DNA of 64,000 nt, from the NCBI GenBank assembly GCA_003150035.1, contig QALR01000024.1, forward strand, positions 141,719 through 205,718. The letters are read 5' to 3'. Position 1 is the stretch's first letter; each line of letters opens with the position of its first letter. The position numbers and the translations under genes are program-made. The DNA is from Clostridiales bacterium. Lineage in GTDB: Bacteria; Bacillota; Clostridia; Oscillospirales; CAG-272. The notes under the pieces were generated by a model. It saw only the letters and a list, made by a program, of their open reading frames with translations. It was not told where the DNA came from and did no database searches. Shown piece after piece: positions 1 to 6,784 of the stretch.

Positions 1-189
1 CCGGATGCGAGTCAGATTGAGGTGGCGATTGCTTCCTTGAAAGCGGCAATGCCGGATGAATTTCCGGTGGAAGAAAGAACAGAACAGGGAACAGCGCCCG
101 AAGCTTCCCCCGCCGTGGAACCGGAAGATGGAAATTCCAAGCCGGGCGGAGCGAAGCCGGCGGCTTCGGCGGAGTCCTCTGCCACATGA
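1..189 (+). CDS. C-terminal end of an upstream protein, probably DUF1385 family (partial)
   Basis: The reading frame is open from base 1 to the TGA at 187-189, giving a 62-residue tail that starts PDASQIEVAIASLKA and continues as an acidic, Ala/Pro-rich extension. DUF1385 membrane proteins end in a similar 'DDSQIEVAI' segment and usually sit directly before prmC in Clostridia, which is the basis for the call. Its stop overlaps the prmC start (ATGA), so the two genes are likely translationally coupled. The N-terminus lies outside the window. Confidence 0.55.
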   Translation, partial: PDASQIEVAIASLKAAMPDEFPVEERTEQGTAPEASPAVEPEDGNSKPGGAKPAASAESSAT

Positions 190-1031
190 CGATTCCCCAA
201 GCTTATCGCCGCCTGCGGGAGCAGTTGTCTGCTGTATGCGGCGATTTTTCGGACTATGAGGCAAGGCGTATTTTAGAGTATGTCACAGGCTGCGGCGTGC
301 GGGACTTTCCTTGGAAGCTCATAGAAAATCAACCGATTGACGCAGACACCGTATGTAAGATGGAGGATGTCCTTGTCCGCCGCTTAAAGCATGAACCGTT
401 AGAATATATCCTCGGCGAGGTGTGGTTCTGCGGCCTGCGGCTCCATGTCACGCCGGACTGTCTGATACCGCAAGCGGATACGGAGGTCGTATGCGAGCGG
501 GCGCGGTCCTTGCTGCCGCAGGGCGGCAGGCTTGCCGATATTGGTACGGGCAGCGGCTGCATCGCCCTCGCCGTTCTTGCGGGAACGAAAAATACTTCTG
601 CCGTTGCCTATGATATTTCGGGCCCGGCGCTGTCTGTGGCATATGAGAACGCTCGTTCTTTGGGATTTTCGACGCGATTTTGTCCGGTTCTTTCGGATGT
701 GTTTGCGGAGGATTTCATGAAGGGGGACGGATTCTTTGACGTTATCGTGTCCAATCCGCCGTATATCAGGACGCAGGATATCGCAGAACTTGCCCCGGAG
801 GTGCGGGCAGAGCCTCTGTCCGCTTTGGATGGCGGGGCGGACGGACTGCGGTTTTACCGCCGGCTGCTTGCGGTGTGTCCTACCCATATCAGACGCGGCG
901 GCGCGATGGTCCTTGAAATCGGTTATGACGAGGGCGAGGCATTGCGCTTGCTTTGCAGGGAGAGAGGGCTTTCCTGCGAGATATTTCAGGATTTTGGCGG
1001 CAATGACCGAGGATGTGTCATTAGACCGTAG
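186..1031 (+). CDS. prmC: Peptide chain release factor N5-glutamine methyltransferase
   Basis: A 281-residue protein that would methylate the Gln of the GGQ motif in release factors RF1/RF2 using S-adenosylmethionine. An N-terminal helical domain (about residues 1-90) precedes a Rossmann-type methyltransferase domain with the SAM-binding stretch ADIGTGSGCIALA and the diagnostic NPPY tetrapeptide (SNPPYI), which binds the substrate glutamine. Length is normal for the family. The ATG at 186 overlaps the stop of the preceding gene by four bases. prfA, often the next gene, is not here; a terminator follows directly. Confidence 0.95.
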   Translation: MTIPQAYRRLREQLSAVCGDFSDYEARRILEYVTGCGVRDFPWKLIENQPIDADTVCKMEDVLVRRLKHEPLEYILGEVWFCGLRLHVTPDCLIPQADTEVVCERARSLLPQGGRLADIGTGSGCIALAVLAGTKNTSAVAYDISGPALSVAYENARSLGFSTRFCPVLSDVFAEDFMKGDGFFDVIVSNPPYIRTQDIAELAPEVRAEPLSALDGGADGLRFYRRLLAVCPTHIRRGGAMVLEIGYDEGEALRLLCRERGLSCEIFQDFGGNDRGCVIRP

Positions 1032-1051
1032 TACCGGAGGAAAAACAAGCG

Positions 1052-1083
1052 GACCGCTCCAATATGGCGGTCGTACTTTTTTT
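1052..1083 (+). terminator. Intrinsic terminator after prmC
   Basis: GACCGC (1052-1057) pairs with GCGGTC (1067-1072) and is followed by a run of seven T (1077-1083). Confidence 0.7.
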
Positions 1084-1164
1084 GATGAGACAGACGCCGT
1101 TTTTTCAGGTTTTACAAAATCGGGAAATTCGATTTTCTGAAGGCGTGTTTATAGAGGCAAAAGT

Positions 1165-1689
1165 GTGGTTTATTATAGAGATAAAAAGATAGCCATTCGA
1201 AACATGATTCCAAACGATGCACAAATTGTTACGAATGAAGAAATCGCACAGGGATGGCATCAGACGATAGAGAAGTATGAAATGAGACTGCAACATCAAG
1301 CAGATGGAAAGTGTATTGCATTGGTTGCAGAGTATGAAGGAAATGTAGCTGGATATGTCAATATATATCCGAATTCCAAGGAGGGTCCGTTTGCATATCG
1401 GGGATACCCTGAAATTGTGGATTTTGGTGTGCTTGAAAAGTATCGAAACAATGGAATTGGAAGCAAGCTGATGGATATTGCAGAACAAATCGCTTCGGGG
1501 TATTCGGATGTTGTTTATCTCGGTGTTGGTTTGCATAGTGGATATGGAAGTGCACAGAGAATGTATGTAAAACGTGGATATATCCCTGATGGAAGTGGCG
1601 TTTGGTATCGCGATAAGGTTTTGCCGCAGTGTGCGGATTGCTGTAATGATGACGATTTGGTTTTGTATTTATCGAAAGTGTTAAACTAA
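1165..1689 (+). CDS. GNAT family N-acetyltransferase
   Basis: A 174-residue acetyltransferase of the GCN5-related fold. The acetyl-CoA binding motif A is visible as YRNNGIGSKLMDIAE near residue 95, preceded by the typical beta-strand 'EIVDFGVLEKY'. I place the start at GTG 1165 because AGAGG (1153-1157) lies seven bases upstream and the N-terminal strand 'YYRDKKIAIRNM' belongs to the fold; the ATG at 1204 would remove it. The substrate cannot be told. The gene stands alone between terminator-bounded units. Confidence 0.85.
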   Translation: MVYYRDKKIAIRNMIPNDAQIVTNEEIAQGWHQTIEKYEMRLQHQADGKCIALVAEYEGNVAGYVNIYPNSKEGPFAYRGYPEIVDFGVLEKYRNNGIGSKLMDIAEQIASGYSDVVYLGVGLHSGYGSAQRMYVKRGYIPDGSGVWYRDKVLPQCADCCNDDDLVLYLSKVLN

Positions 1690-1907
1690 GTTTTATCCTC
1701 GGTTAGCTCTCAGTTTGTTGGTAAAATGTGGTTGCGATACTTTATGCCTTTACCATCCAACGCGGTTTTTGTTACATAACAGTAGCCATTATAGATTTAA
1801 CAATTATGTTATAACTGCAATGAGCCTATATGTTAATATGCGTTGCTTGCAGCAACGAGTAGGCTTTTATATAATAGCGATAACAACTGAAAGAGGGGGT
1901 ATCCTAA

Positions 1908-2417
1908 ATGTTAAGCGAAAATATAAAAGCCGTCAGAAAATCGAAAGGGCTTTCGCAAGAAGAACTTGCTATCAAGCTGAATGTGGTGCGGCAAACCATT
2001 TCGAAATGGGAGAATGGACTCTCGGTTCCTGATTCTGATATGTTAATCTCCCTATCGGAAGTGCTTGAAACACCCGTAAGCACTTTGCTTGGAGAACCGG
2101 TTATGGAGTCGAAACCGGATGACTTAAAAGTGATTTCCGAAAAATTGGAGATGATTAACTTATATTTGGCACGGCGGAAGAGCACAAGACGAAAAACGCT
2201 TCATTGGCTATTTATCTTATTGTGTGCGGCCATTGTGACCCTTTCTGCGGTTTTCATCGTATTCCGTAGTCCTTACTTAGAATGGGATTACAGTAACCCC
2301 GAAACCGCCGTTATCGGAGTAACTTTTCATGCATTTGAATGGCTGTTTGTCAGAATAGCGCCCGTTATTCTTATCGGGGCAAGCGTGGGAATTTTCTTGA
2401 CGCGTAAGAAGCTATAA
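1908..2417 (+). CDS. XRE-type transcriptional regulator with C-terminal membrane anchor
   Basis: A 169-residue protein with an N-terminal helix-turn-helix (about residues 5-60; LSQEELAIKLNVVRQTISKWENG), a short linker, and two hydrophobic segments (about 92-112 and 148-165). It therefore looks like a DNA-binding protein tethered to the membrane. A strong AGAGGGGG ribosome site precedes ATG 1908. Such anchored XRE proteins often sense envelope or transport status, but no partner gene is adjacent and the target is unknown. Confidence 0.85.
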   Translation: MLSENIKAVRKSKGLSQEELAIKLNVVRQTISKWENGLSVPDSDMLISLSEVLETPVSTLLGEPVMESKPDDLKVISEKLEMINLYLARRKSTRRKTLHWLFILLCAAIVTLSAVFIVFRSPYLEWDYSNPETAVIGVTFHAFEWLFVRIAPVILIGASVGIFLTRKKL

Positions 2418-2444
2418 ATACATGGTGAAAAAGGAGAAAGAGAT

Positions 2445-2813
2445 ATGGAGATCATTGAGACAGACAAAGCGCCGGCCGCCGTTGGCCCTTATTCGCAGGC
2501 GGTCGCATGCGGAGAATTTTTATTTTTGTCGGGACAGCTTGGGATCGATCCTAAAACGGGCGTGCTAGACGGGGATATGGCCTCTCAAGCGCGCCGGGCG
2601 TGTGAAAATATCGGAGCCATTCTTGCCGCGGCGGGCTTTAGCTTTGAGAACGTGGTAAAAACCACCTGCTATCTTGTCGATATGGCGGATTTTACTGCCT
2701 TTAATACGGTTTATGCAGAGTATTTTACAGGACTTCCGGCGCGTTCCTGCGTCGCCGTCCGGGCTTTGCCGAAAGGCGGGCTTTGCGAGATTGAGGTTGT
2801 TGCAAGAAAATAA
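2445..2813 (+). CDS. ridA: RidA family enamine/imine deaminase
   Basis: A 122-residue protein of the YjgF/YER057c/UK114 family, which hydrolyses reactive 2-aminoacrylate and related enamines released by PLP enzymes. The family start 'APAAVGPYSQAV', the strand 'LFLSGQLGIDP' and the C-terminal 'LPARSCVAVRALPKGGLCEIE' with the substrate-binding Arg and the Glu near the end are all present. Length is normal. An AAGGAGAAAGAG ribosome site precedes ATG 2445. Confidence 0.93.
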   Translation: MEIIETDKAPAAVGPYSQAVACGEFLFLSGQLGIDPKTGVLDGDMASQARRACENIGAILAAAGFSFENVVKTTCYLVDMADFTAFNTVYAEYFTGLPARSCVAVRALPKGGLCEIEVVARK

Positions 2814-2828
2814 ACCCTGACCACGGAA

Positions 2829-2867
2829 AATGCACCTGTCAGATTTTACAGACAGGTGCATTCTTTT
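2829..2867 (+). terminator. Intrinsic terminator after ridA
   Basis: A perfect 12-bp stem, AATGCACCTGTC (2829-2840) with GACAGGTGCATT (2851-2862), followed by CTTTTG. Confidence 0.75.
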
Positions 2868-2878
2868 GTCGATAGCTG

Positions 2879-2907
2879 TTGACAAGTCAAATATTCTTTT
2901 GTATAAT
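2879..2907 (+). promoter_or_regulatory. Sigma-A promoter of the BlaI-type repressor gene
   Basis: TTGACA (2879-2884), 17-bp spacer, TATAAT (2902-2907): full consensus at both boxes. Confidence 0.85.
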
Positions 2908-2913
2908 ATCAAA

Positions 2914-2927
2914 TATACGGACGTATA
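2914..2927. promoter_or_regulatory. Candidate BlaI/MecI-type operator
   Basis: TATACG-GA-CGTATA is a perfect dyad lying where transcription should start, just downstream of the -10 box. Its core TACG-GA-CGTA resembles the TACA-NN-TGTA dyad recognised by BlaI/MecI repressors, which fits autoregulation by the gene that follows. The assignment is inference from position and symmetry. Confidence 0.55.
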
Positions 2928-2966
2928 GCATTTGTCCAGCAGGAATTTAGAAAGAGGATATCCGAG

Positions 2967-3359
2967 ATGAAAAGACTTCCCGATACGGAATATGATGTGA
3001 TGCGGGTGATATGGAGCAATCCCTCGCCGATTACGACCACGGTCATGATGGAAAAGCTAGGAAAGGAACGCGGATGGGCGGTGCCTGCTCTGATTACCAT
3101 GCTGAACCGTCTGCATGAGAAGGGCTTTCTTTATTCCGAGAAAAAGGGAAAGATGCGTTATTATTATCCGCTTATAAAAAAACACGACTATCTGGAGTTT
3201 GTTACAAACGAATTCATTGAAAAATATCACGGCGGTTCTTTTACAAGCCTTTTCGCCACGCTGTTTGATGTGCGGATGGTTTCCGATGAGACTCTGGACA
3301 CCTTTGTCGCTTGGGTAAAGAAGCACAGACAGGAATTCCGCCGTTATCTGCCGGATTAA
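2967..3359 (+). CDS. BlaI/MecI/CopY family transcriptional repressor
   Basis: A 130-residue winged-helix repressor. The N-terminal domain (residues 1-70) begins LPDTEYDVMRVIWS and includes the recognition region 'VPALITMLNRLHEKGFLYSEKKGK'; the C-terminal part (about 75-130) is the helical dimerisation segment. BlaI and MecI are normally inactivated by the membrane protease BlaR1/MecR1, but no such gene is present here, so the signal is unknown. A consensus promoter and a symmetric operator lie directly upstream. The gene is tail-to-tail with the DUF4830 gene, separated by two bases. Confidence 0.9.
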   Translation: MKRLPDTEYDVMRVIWSNPSPITTTVMMEKLGKERGWAVPALITMLNRLHEKGFLYSEKKGKMRYYYPLIKKHDYLEFVTNEFIEKYHGGSFTSLFATLFDVRMVSDETLDTFVAWVKKHRQEFRRYLPD

Positions 3360-3361
3360 GC

Positions 3362-3844
3362 TCAGGCATCTGACTCGGGCGCTTCAAATCCGTGTACGAA
3401 GCCGTTCACATCGGCGGAGCAGACATCGCCGCCGATCACTTTATCCTTGTAAACGAGCAGGCTGATGTATACGGTGCCGTCGTAATCCGGATAATTGGTC
3501 ACCTCATATGTATATCTTGTGACCGTTTTTCCTTTGTATTTGGAGAGATTCAGTCCCTGTTCCTTTTGCATTTCGTTGTAGCCAAGGTATACCTTGTCAA
3601 ACGATTCGGGAACGGTAACCTCTACTTCCTCGACAGGGGTCTCCTTTACCTCCCAACCGAACTGAGAGATGAAGTTGATACGATCACTGTTTTCATAAAT
3701 TTTAGAATAAGAAATGCTCGACGTAGGTTCGGCATCGTCTGCATAAGTCGGGATAAGCGCCACAAGCGTAATCAGTACGGCAACGGAAAGCACAATGGCG
3801 CATATGAATTTTATCGTTGCTGAACGTATCGAATATACAAACAT
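3362..3844 (-). CDS. DUF4830-type secreted or membrane-anchored protein
   Basis: A 160-residue protein with one N-terminal hydrophobic segment (about residues 11-33, ending AYADD-like, a possible signal peptide or anchor) and an extracytoplasmic domain. The stretch 'NFISQFGWEV', the middle 'YKGKTVTRYTYEVTNYP' and the end 'GDVCSADVNGFVHGF' match what I recall of DUF4830 proteins of Firmicutes. Function is unknown. The ribosome binding site GGAGGA is buried in the 3' arm of an 11-bp hairpin (see 3851-3897). Confidence 0.7.
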   Translation of the reverse strand: MFVYSIRSATIKFICAIVLSVAVLITLVALIPTYADDAEPTSSISYSKIYENSDRINFISQFGWEVKETPVEEVEVTVPESFDKVYLGYNEMQKEQGLNLSKYKGKTVTRYTYEVTNYPDYDGTVYISLLVYKDKVIGGDVCSADVNGFVHGFEAPESDA

Positions 3845-3850
3845 AAAAAT

Positions 3851-3897
3851 ATCCTCCGAATTTATATTTTCATTTGTAAAATGTTTATTCGGAGGAT
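3851..3897 (-). promoter_or_regulatory. Hairpin that would mask the ribosome site of the DUF4830 gene (possible terminator)
   Basis: ATCCTCCGAAT (3851-3861) and ATTCGGAGGAT (3887-3897) form a perfect 11-bp inverted repeat. On the minus strand the 3' arm contains the GGAGGA that serves ATG 3844, so the upstream arm is an anti-Shine-Dalgarno. The arm is followed by ATTTTTATG, so weak termination after the DUF1836 gene is the alternative. Confidence 0.6.
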
Positions 3898-3914
3898 TCT
3901 TTTTCTATGACTTT

Positions 3915-4595
3915 TTATTCGTTTTTCTGCTGTGCCTCACCGGTTTTTTCTGATTCTGGCGGGGATTCGGAGACGGAAGATGCCTTTTTCTTTGGCTTAT
4001 CGGATGGAGCCGGCTTTTTTGGAGGAGCGGCATCTTTCTTTTTGTCCGATTTTTCTGGCGCGCAGTCATCGCCGGCAGTCTTGATGGAATGATAAGCATG
4101 CATGGCGACCGTTCGCGCGGCGCTTGCCTTTAGGGTATTCTCAATGGCGATAAAGCTGAGGATCTCATCGTTATGGGAGGCTTCCACTGCGAGCTTCGCC
4201 TTTTTTATGGAGGACGAAAGCTCATTTTCATACATTCTGGCAAATTCGTCGAGAACGGCCTCGATGCTGCCTGCCGCGACGCTTTGCCGGATGATATCGG
4301 ATACGGCGGAAATTTCCATGACCGGCTTCATCGCGCAGACGATGATAAGAATGGCAAGATGCGTGCGGTTGTATTTTTTGTTTTTCGGTGGAGGGAGCAC
4401 GCCGCTCTTGACGTAGTTGTTGATCATGGAAGGCGTGAGCAGGCCTTTCCCGTCGATGTAAAGCGCACCGAGATTCTTTTCCGCAAGTCCGATGACCTGA
4501 TCCATGTAAAGCTCGAACTCTGGCAGCTCATTCCATCTCGGGATATGAATGCCGGAAACGGCGGCCGTGGTGTTGAGAAACCGTTCTTTATCCAT
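3915..4595 (-). CDS. DUF1836 family protein with Lys/Pro-rich tail
   Basis: A 226-residue protein. The first 100 residues carry the DUF1836 signature: 'IPRWNELPEFELYMDQVI', then 'LLTPSMINNYVKSGVLPPPKNKKYNRTHLA', read as a MerR-like helix-turn-helix fold. The last 45 residues are a low-complexity Lys/Pro/Ser/Glu tail. I start at 4595 because GGAGG lies five bases upstream; an in-frame ATG at 4607 lacks a site. It is probably a DNA-binding regulator with unknown target. A perfect dyad between promoter and gene suggests its own or another regulator's control. Confidence 0.8.
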   Translation of the reverse strand: MDKERFLNTTAAVSGIHIPRWNELPEFELYMDQVIGLAEKNLGALYIDGKGLLTPSMINNYVKSGVLPPPKNKKYNRTHLAILIIVCAMKPVMEISAVSDIIRQSVAAGSIEAVLDEFARMYENELSSSIKKAKLAVEASHNDEILSFIAIENTLKASAARTVAMHAYHSIKTAGDDCAPEKSDKKKDAAPPKKPAPSDKPKKKASSVSESPPESEKTGEAQQKNE

Positions 4596-4671
4596 GCTTG
4601 CCTCCATGGGGACGAATGCCCCGCAGCCTGTATTTTGACCGATGAGTCGAGAAAATTCACTTCGGGTACGT

Positions 4672-4699
4672 AAAATTGTGGTTTATGGTTCACAATTTT
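4672..4699. promoter_or_regulatory. Candidate operator downstream of the DUF1836 promoter
   Basis: AAAATTGTG (4672-4680) and CACAATTTT (4691-4699) form a perfect 9-bp dyad with a 10-base centre, between the minus-strand promoter at 4726-4754 and the gene. It could be an operator or an RNA hairpin. Confidence 0.5.
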
Positions 4700-4725
4700 T
4701 GGGTATCCTATATTTGATTGTCTAT

Positions 4726-4754
4726 AGTATAGCATTTCTCCGCCGAAATTGCAA
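4726..4754 (-). promoter_or_regulatory. Promoter of the DUF1836 gene
   Basis: On the minus strand TTGCAA (4754-4749), 17-bp spacer, TATACT (4731-4726). Confidence 0.65.
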
Positions 4755-4794
4755 GATAAGTCGAAAAAAATAGATGATATTTTTAAGAAAACCA

Positions 4795-4823
4795 TTGACA
4801 TTAAGAGACATACCGTTTATAAT
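4795..4823 (+). promoter_or_regulatory. Promoter of the SGNH hydrolase gene
   Basis: TTGACA (4795-4800), 17-bp spacer, TATAAT (4818-4823). Consensus at all twelve positions. Confidence 0.85.
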
Positions 4824-4876
4824 AGTATTAAAAACCAGATGATGCGATTTTCATAGGATAAATTTGGAGGTGCGAG

Positions 4877-5662
4877 ATGGAAGCGATTCTGAAAAACCCA
4901 TATATCAAGACGCCGAAGAATTTTGACTTTTCTAAAATCAAAGAAGCCCTTGCCGGGAGCGGACGCCGCTTTTGCGCCGGCGTCTTTGGGGATAGTGTGC
5001 TGCGCGGGGTGATTTTCGATGAAAAGGCGGGAGGCTACCGCATGCACCGCGGGAGATTTGCCGAGGTGAAGGATCGGTTTCATCTGGATGTTGAGAATAA
5101 TTCCCGGTTTGGCTTTACGGTGGAGCGCGGCGCGGCTCTGATTCGCAAAACCGTAAGCAAAGAAAACCATCCTGAATTTGTTTTTCTGGAATATGGCAGC
5201 AACGACTGCAACTTTGATTGGGAAAAAGTCGCGGCACACCCGGACGGCGAACATTCTCCTGTAACGCCGGCGGAAACCTTCTGCCGCGTCTATTCGGAGC
5301 TTGTCGATTATGTGTTGGAATGCGGCTCTATGCCGATCGTGGTTCTGCCGACTCCTATCGATTCCGAAAAGTTTCTCTCATGGATTTGCCGCCGCGGGCT
5401 TTCCAAGGAAAACATTCTGCATTGGCTCGGCGGGACGGAAATGATCTACCGTTGGCAGGAATATTATTCTGGTCTTTGCGAGAGGGTAGCTCTTGAAAAG
5501 AGCTGCCTTGTGATGGACTTGCGTACGCCGTTTTTGATAAGACATGATTATGACGAGCTTCTCTGTGCGGACGGGATGCATCCGACAGAGAAGGGGCATT
5601 CAATCATCGATGAGACGTTTGCCCGCTTTTGGGAGCGGCTTGCTATCGGTGCCTCCTCTTAA
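4877..5662 (+). CDS. SGNH/GDSL-type esterase or acylhydrolase
   Basis: A 261-residue protein without signal peptide. The SGNH blocks can be read in order: block I 'GVFGDSVLRG' with the nucleophile Ser near residue 41, block III 'YGSNDCNF' with the oxyanion Asn, and block V 'DGMHPTEKGH' with the catalytic Asp and His. It should be a cytoplasmic esterase or lipase-like hydrolase; the substrate is not evident. GGAGG precedes ATG 4877 by six bases. It is a single-gene unit with consensus promoter and strong terminator. Confidence 0.85.
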   Translation: MEAILKNPYIKTPKNFDFSKIKEALAGSGRRFCAGVFGDSVLRGVIFDEKAGGYRMHRGRFAEVKDRFHLDVENNSRFGFTVERGAALIRKTVSKENHPEFVFLEYGSNDCNFDWEKVAAHPDGEHSPVTPAETFCRVYSELVDYVLECGSMPIVVLPTPIDSEKFLSWICRRGLSKENILHWLGGTEMIYRWQEYYSGLCERVALEKSCLVMDLRTPFLIRHDYDELLCADGMHPTEKGHSIIDETFARFWERLAIGASS

Positions 5663-5698
5663 CCTGCTTTCTCTCCTATTTCTATTATACTCCTTATA

Positions 5699-5740
5699 AG
5701 AAAGGGAGACTGTCCTGCCTGACAGTCTTCCTTTCTTTTT
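5699..5740 (+). terminator. Intrinsic terminator after the SGNH hydrolase
   Basis: A 16-bp stem with one mismatch (5699-5714 with 5721-5736), loop CTGCCT, followed by T5. Confidence 0.8.
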
Positions 5741-5797
5741 GCGATTTATTATGAAAGTAAAGGAAGGGACAGAGAATTTCTGCCCCTTTCTCTTTAT

Positions 5798-6102
5798 TTA
5801 TTTTTTGGTATAGGTGGTGGAAGTGCCGAGAAGCTCCGAGGTGAGTGTCAGCTTGTCTCCGTCGACTTCAAAAGTATAACGTACGCCGTTTATGATGATG
5901 GTATCGTCCTCGATCTCATAGGTTAACGGGACCTCTACCCCACGGTGGTCATGGTGCCTTTGCCACCGCCCTCAAAGGTGTAGGAAAGAAGGCCGCTTTC
6001 GTCTGTCCATGTTCCCTTAACGGGTGAACCGCAGCCGGTCAATGTCAGAACGAGGCAGGATACAACGAGGATACATGTGATGATGGTTGTCAGTTTTTTC
6101 AT
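5798..6102 (-). pseudogene. Small lipoprotein gene with a frameshift in a G run
   Basis: From ATG 6102 (AAAGGAGG site upstream) the frame encodes a lipoprotein signal peptide with lipobox LTGC, then 'GTWTDESGLLSYTFEGGGKGTMTTVG' and stops at about 5935. The -1 frame continues without a break as VEVPLTYEIEDDTIIINGVRY and ends in 'TSTTYTKK' with TAA at 5798-5800. Both halves fit one roughly 100-residue lipoprotein of the 'GTW...yTFe.dGkG...y.f..dgdkLtl' type. The break falls at GTGGGG; one extra G restores the frame. It may be a true mutation, a phase-variable run or an assembly error. Confidence 0.7.
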
Positions 6103-6135
6103 GAAAAGTTCCTCCTTTTTGTCCATAGAAATATG

Positions 6136-6417
6136 TCAGTTTTGATTTGTTTTTTGCTCAGAACGTTCTTTGGCTTTGTCGCCGTCAAAAAATTCATCCA
6201 GCCGCCACTGGGAAACGACCCGCCCCTCCTTATCAGTAAATTTGTTCATGAGGATTTTCACAATATCAATCCATAAACCAATCGTGAAACCTCCGCCTAT
6301 AGTTAGAAGATAGAGAATACCGGTTCCGATTTTTCCGACATAGAAGCGATGTGCGCCAAGTACGCCAAATCCGCACAGACAAAGGGTAATAAGTTTTGAT
6401 TTTTGTGAAGGTGTCAT
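6136..6417 (-). CDS. TM2 domain membrane protein
   Basis: A 93-residue protein with two transmembrane segments and the TM2-domain signature: 'FGVLGAHRFYVGKIGTGILYLLTIGGGFTIGLWIDIV'. The charged C-terminal tail faces the cytoplasm. I start at ATG 6417 (AGGGAGA upstream); a longer frame runs antisense through the neighbouring XRE gene and is not credible. The start codon abuts the start codon of the divergent XRE gene: CATATG at 6415-6420 holds both. TM2 proteins have no settled role in bacteria. Confidence 0.85.
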   Translation of the reverse strand: MTPSQKSKLITLCLCGFGVLGAHRFYVGKIGTGILYLLTIGGGFTIGLWIDIVKILMNKFTDKEGRVVSQWRLDEFFDGDKAKERSEQKTNQN

Positions 6418-6657
6418 ATGAATTTCTCCCTGAATCAGGAAATTGAAAAGAAAATTGGAAAAAATATCAGAGACCTTCGAGAAAGGATCGGAATGACCCA
6501 GGAAACTCTTGCCGCCCGGCTGCAGGTGAGGGGCTGTGATATCACCCGAAGCGCCGTTGCGAAAATCGAGGTAGGGCAGCGGCACCTCTATCCCGATGAA
6601 ATTATTTTACTAAAGGAAATTTTGGGTGTAAACTATGACGAAATTTTTACGCTGTAA
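6418..6657 (+). CDS. Small XRE family transcriptional regulator
   Basis: A 79-residue protein that is almost entirely one helix-turn-helix: 'GKNIRDLRERIGMTQETLAARLQVRGCDITRSAVAKIEVGQRHLYPDEIILLKEILGV'. ATG 6418 is preceded by GAAGGTG inside the divergent TM2 gene. Because the two start codons touch, transcription of each gene must begin inside the other, so the regulator could repress both by binding here. The target is not proven. Confidence 0.85.
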   Translation: MNFSLNQEIEKKIGKNIRDLRERIGMTQETLAARLQVRGCDITRSAVAKIEVGQRHLYPDEIILLKEILGVNYDEIFTL

Positions 6658-6741
6658 CTTGGTTTGGAAAGAATTGAAAGGCCGGTGCTTGCAAAACAAA
6701 AACACGCGAGGCTTGCAAGGTTTTCAAATGATGACAAAAAA

Positions 6742-6771
6742 AGAAATCCTCCCTGCGACGGGAGGATTTCT
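6742..6771. terminator. Bidirectional terminator between the XRE gene and gdhA
   Basis: A perfect 12-bp stem, AGAAATCCTCCC (6742-6753) with GGGAGGATTTCT (6760-6771). On the minus strand it is followed by a long T run, fitting gdhA termination. Confidence 0.8.
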
Positions 6772-6784
6772 TTGTGTGGATTTT

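Noticed and set aside
399..887. Long minus-strand frame inside prmC
   Set aside because: It is the codon-bias shadow of a clearly conserved methyltransferase gene and has no ribosome site.
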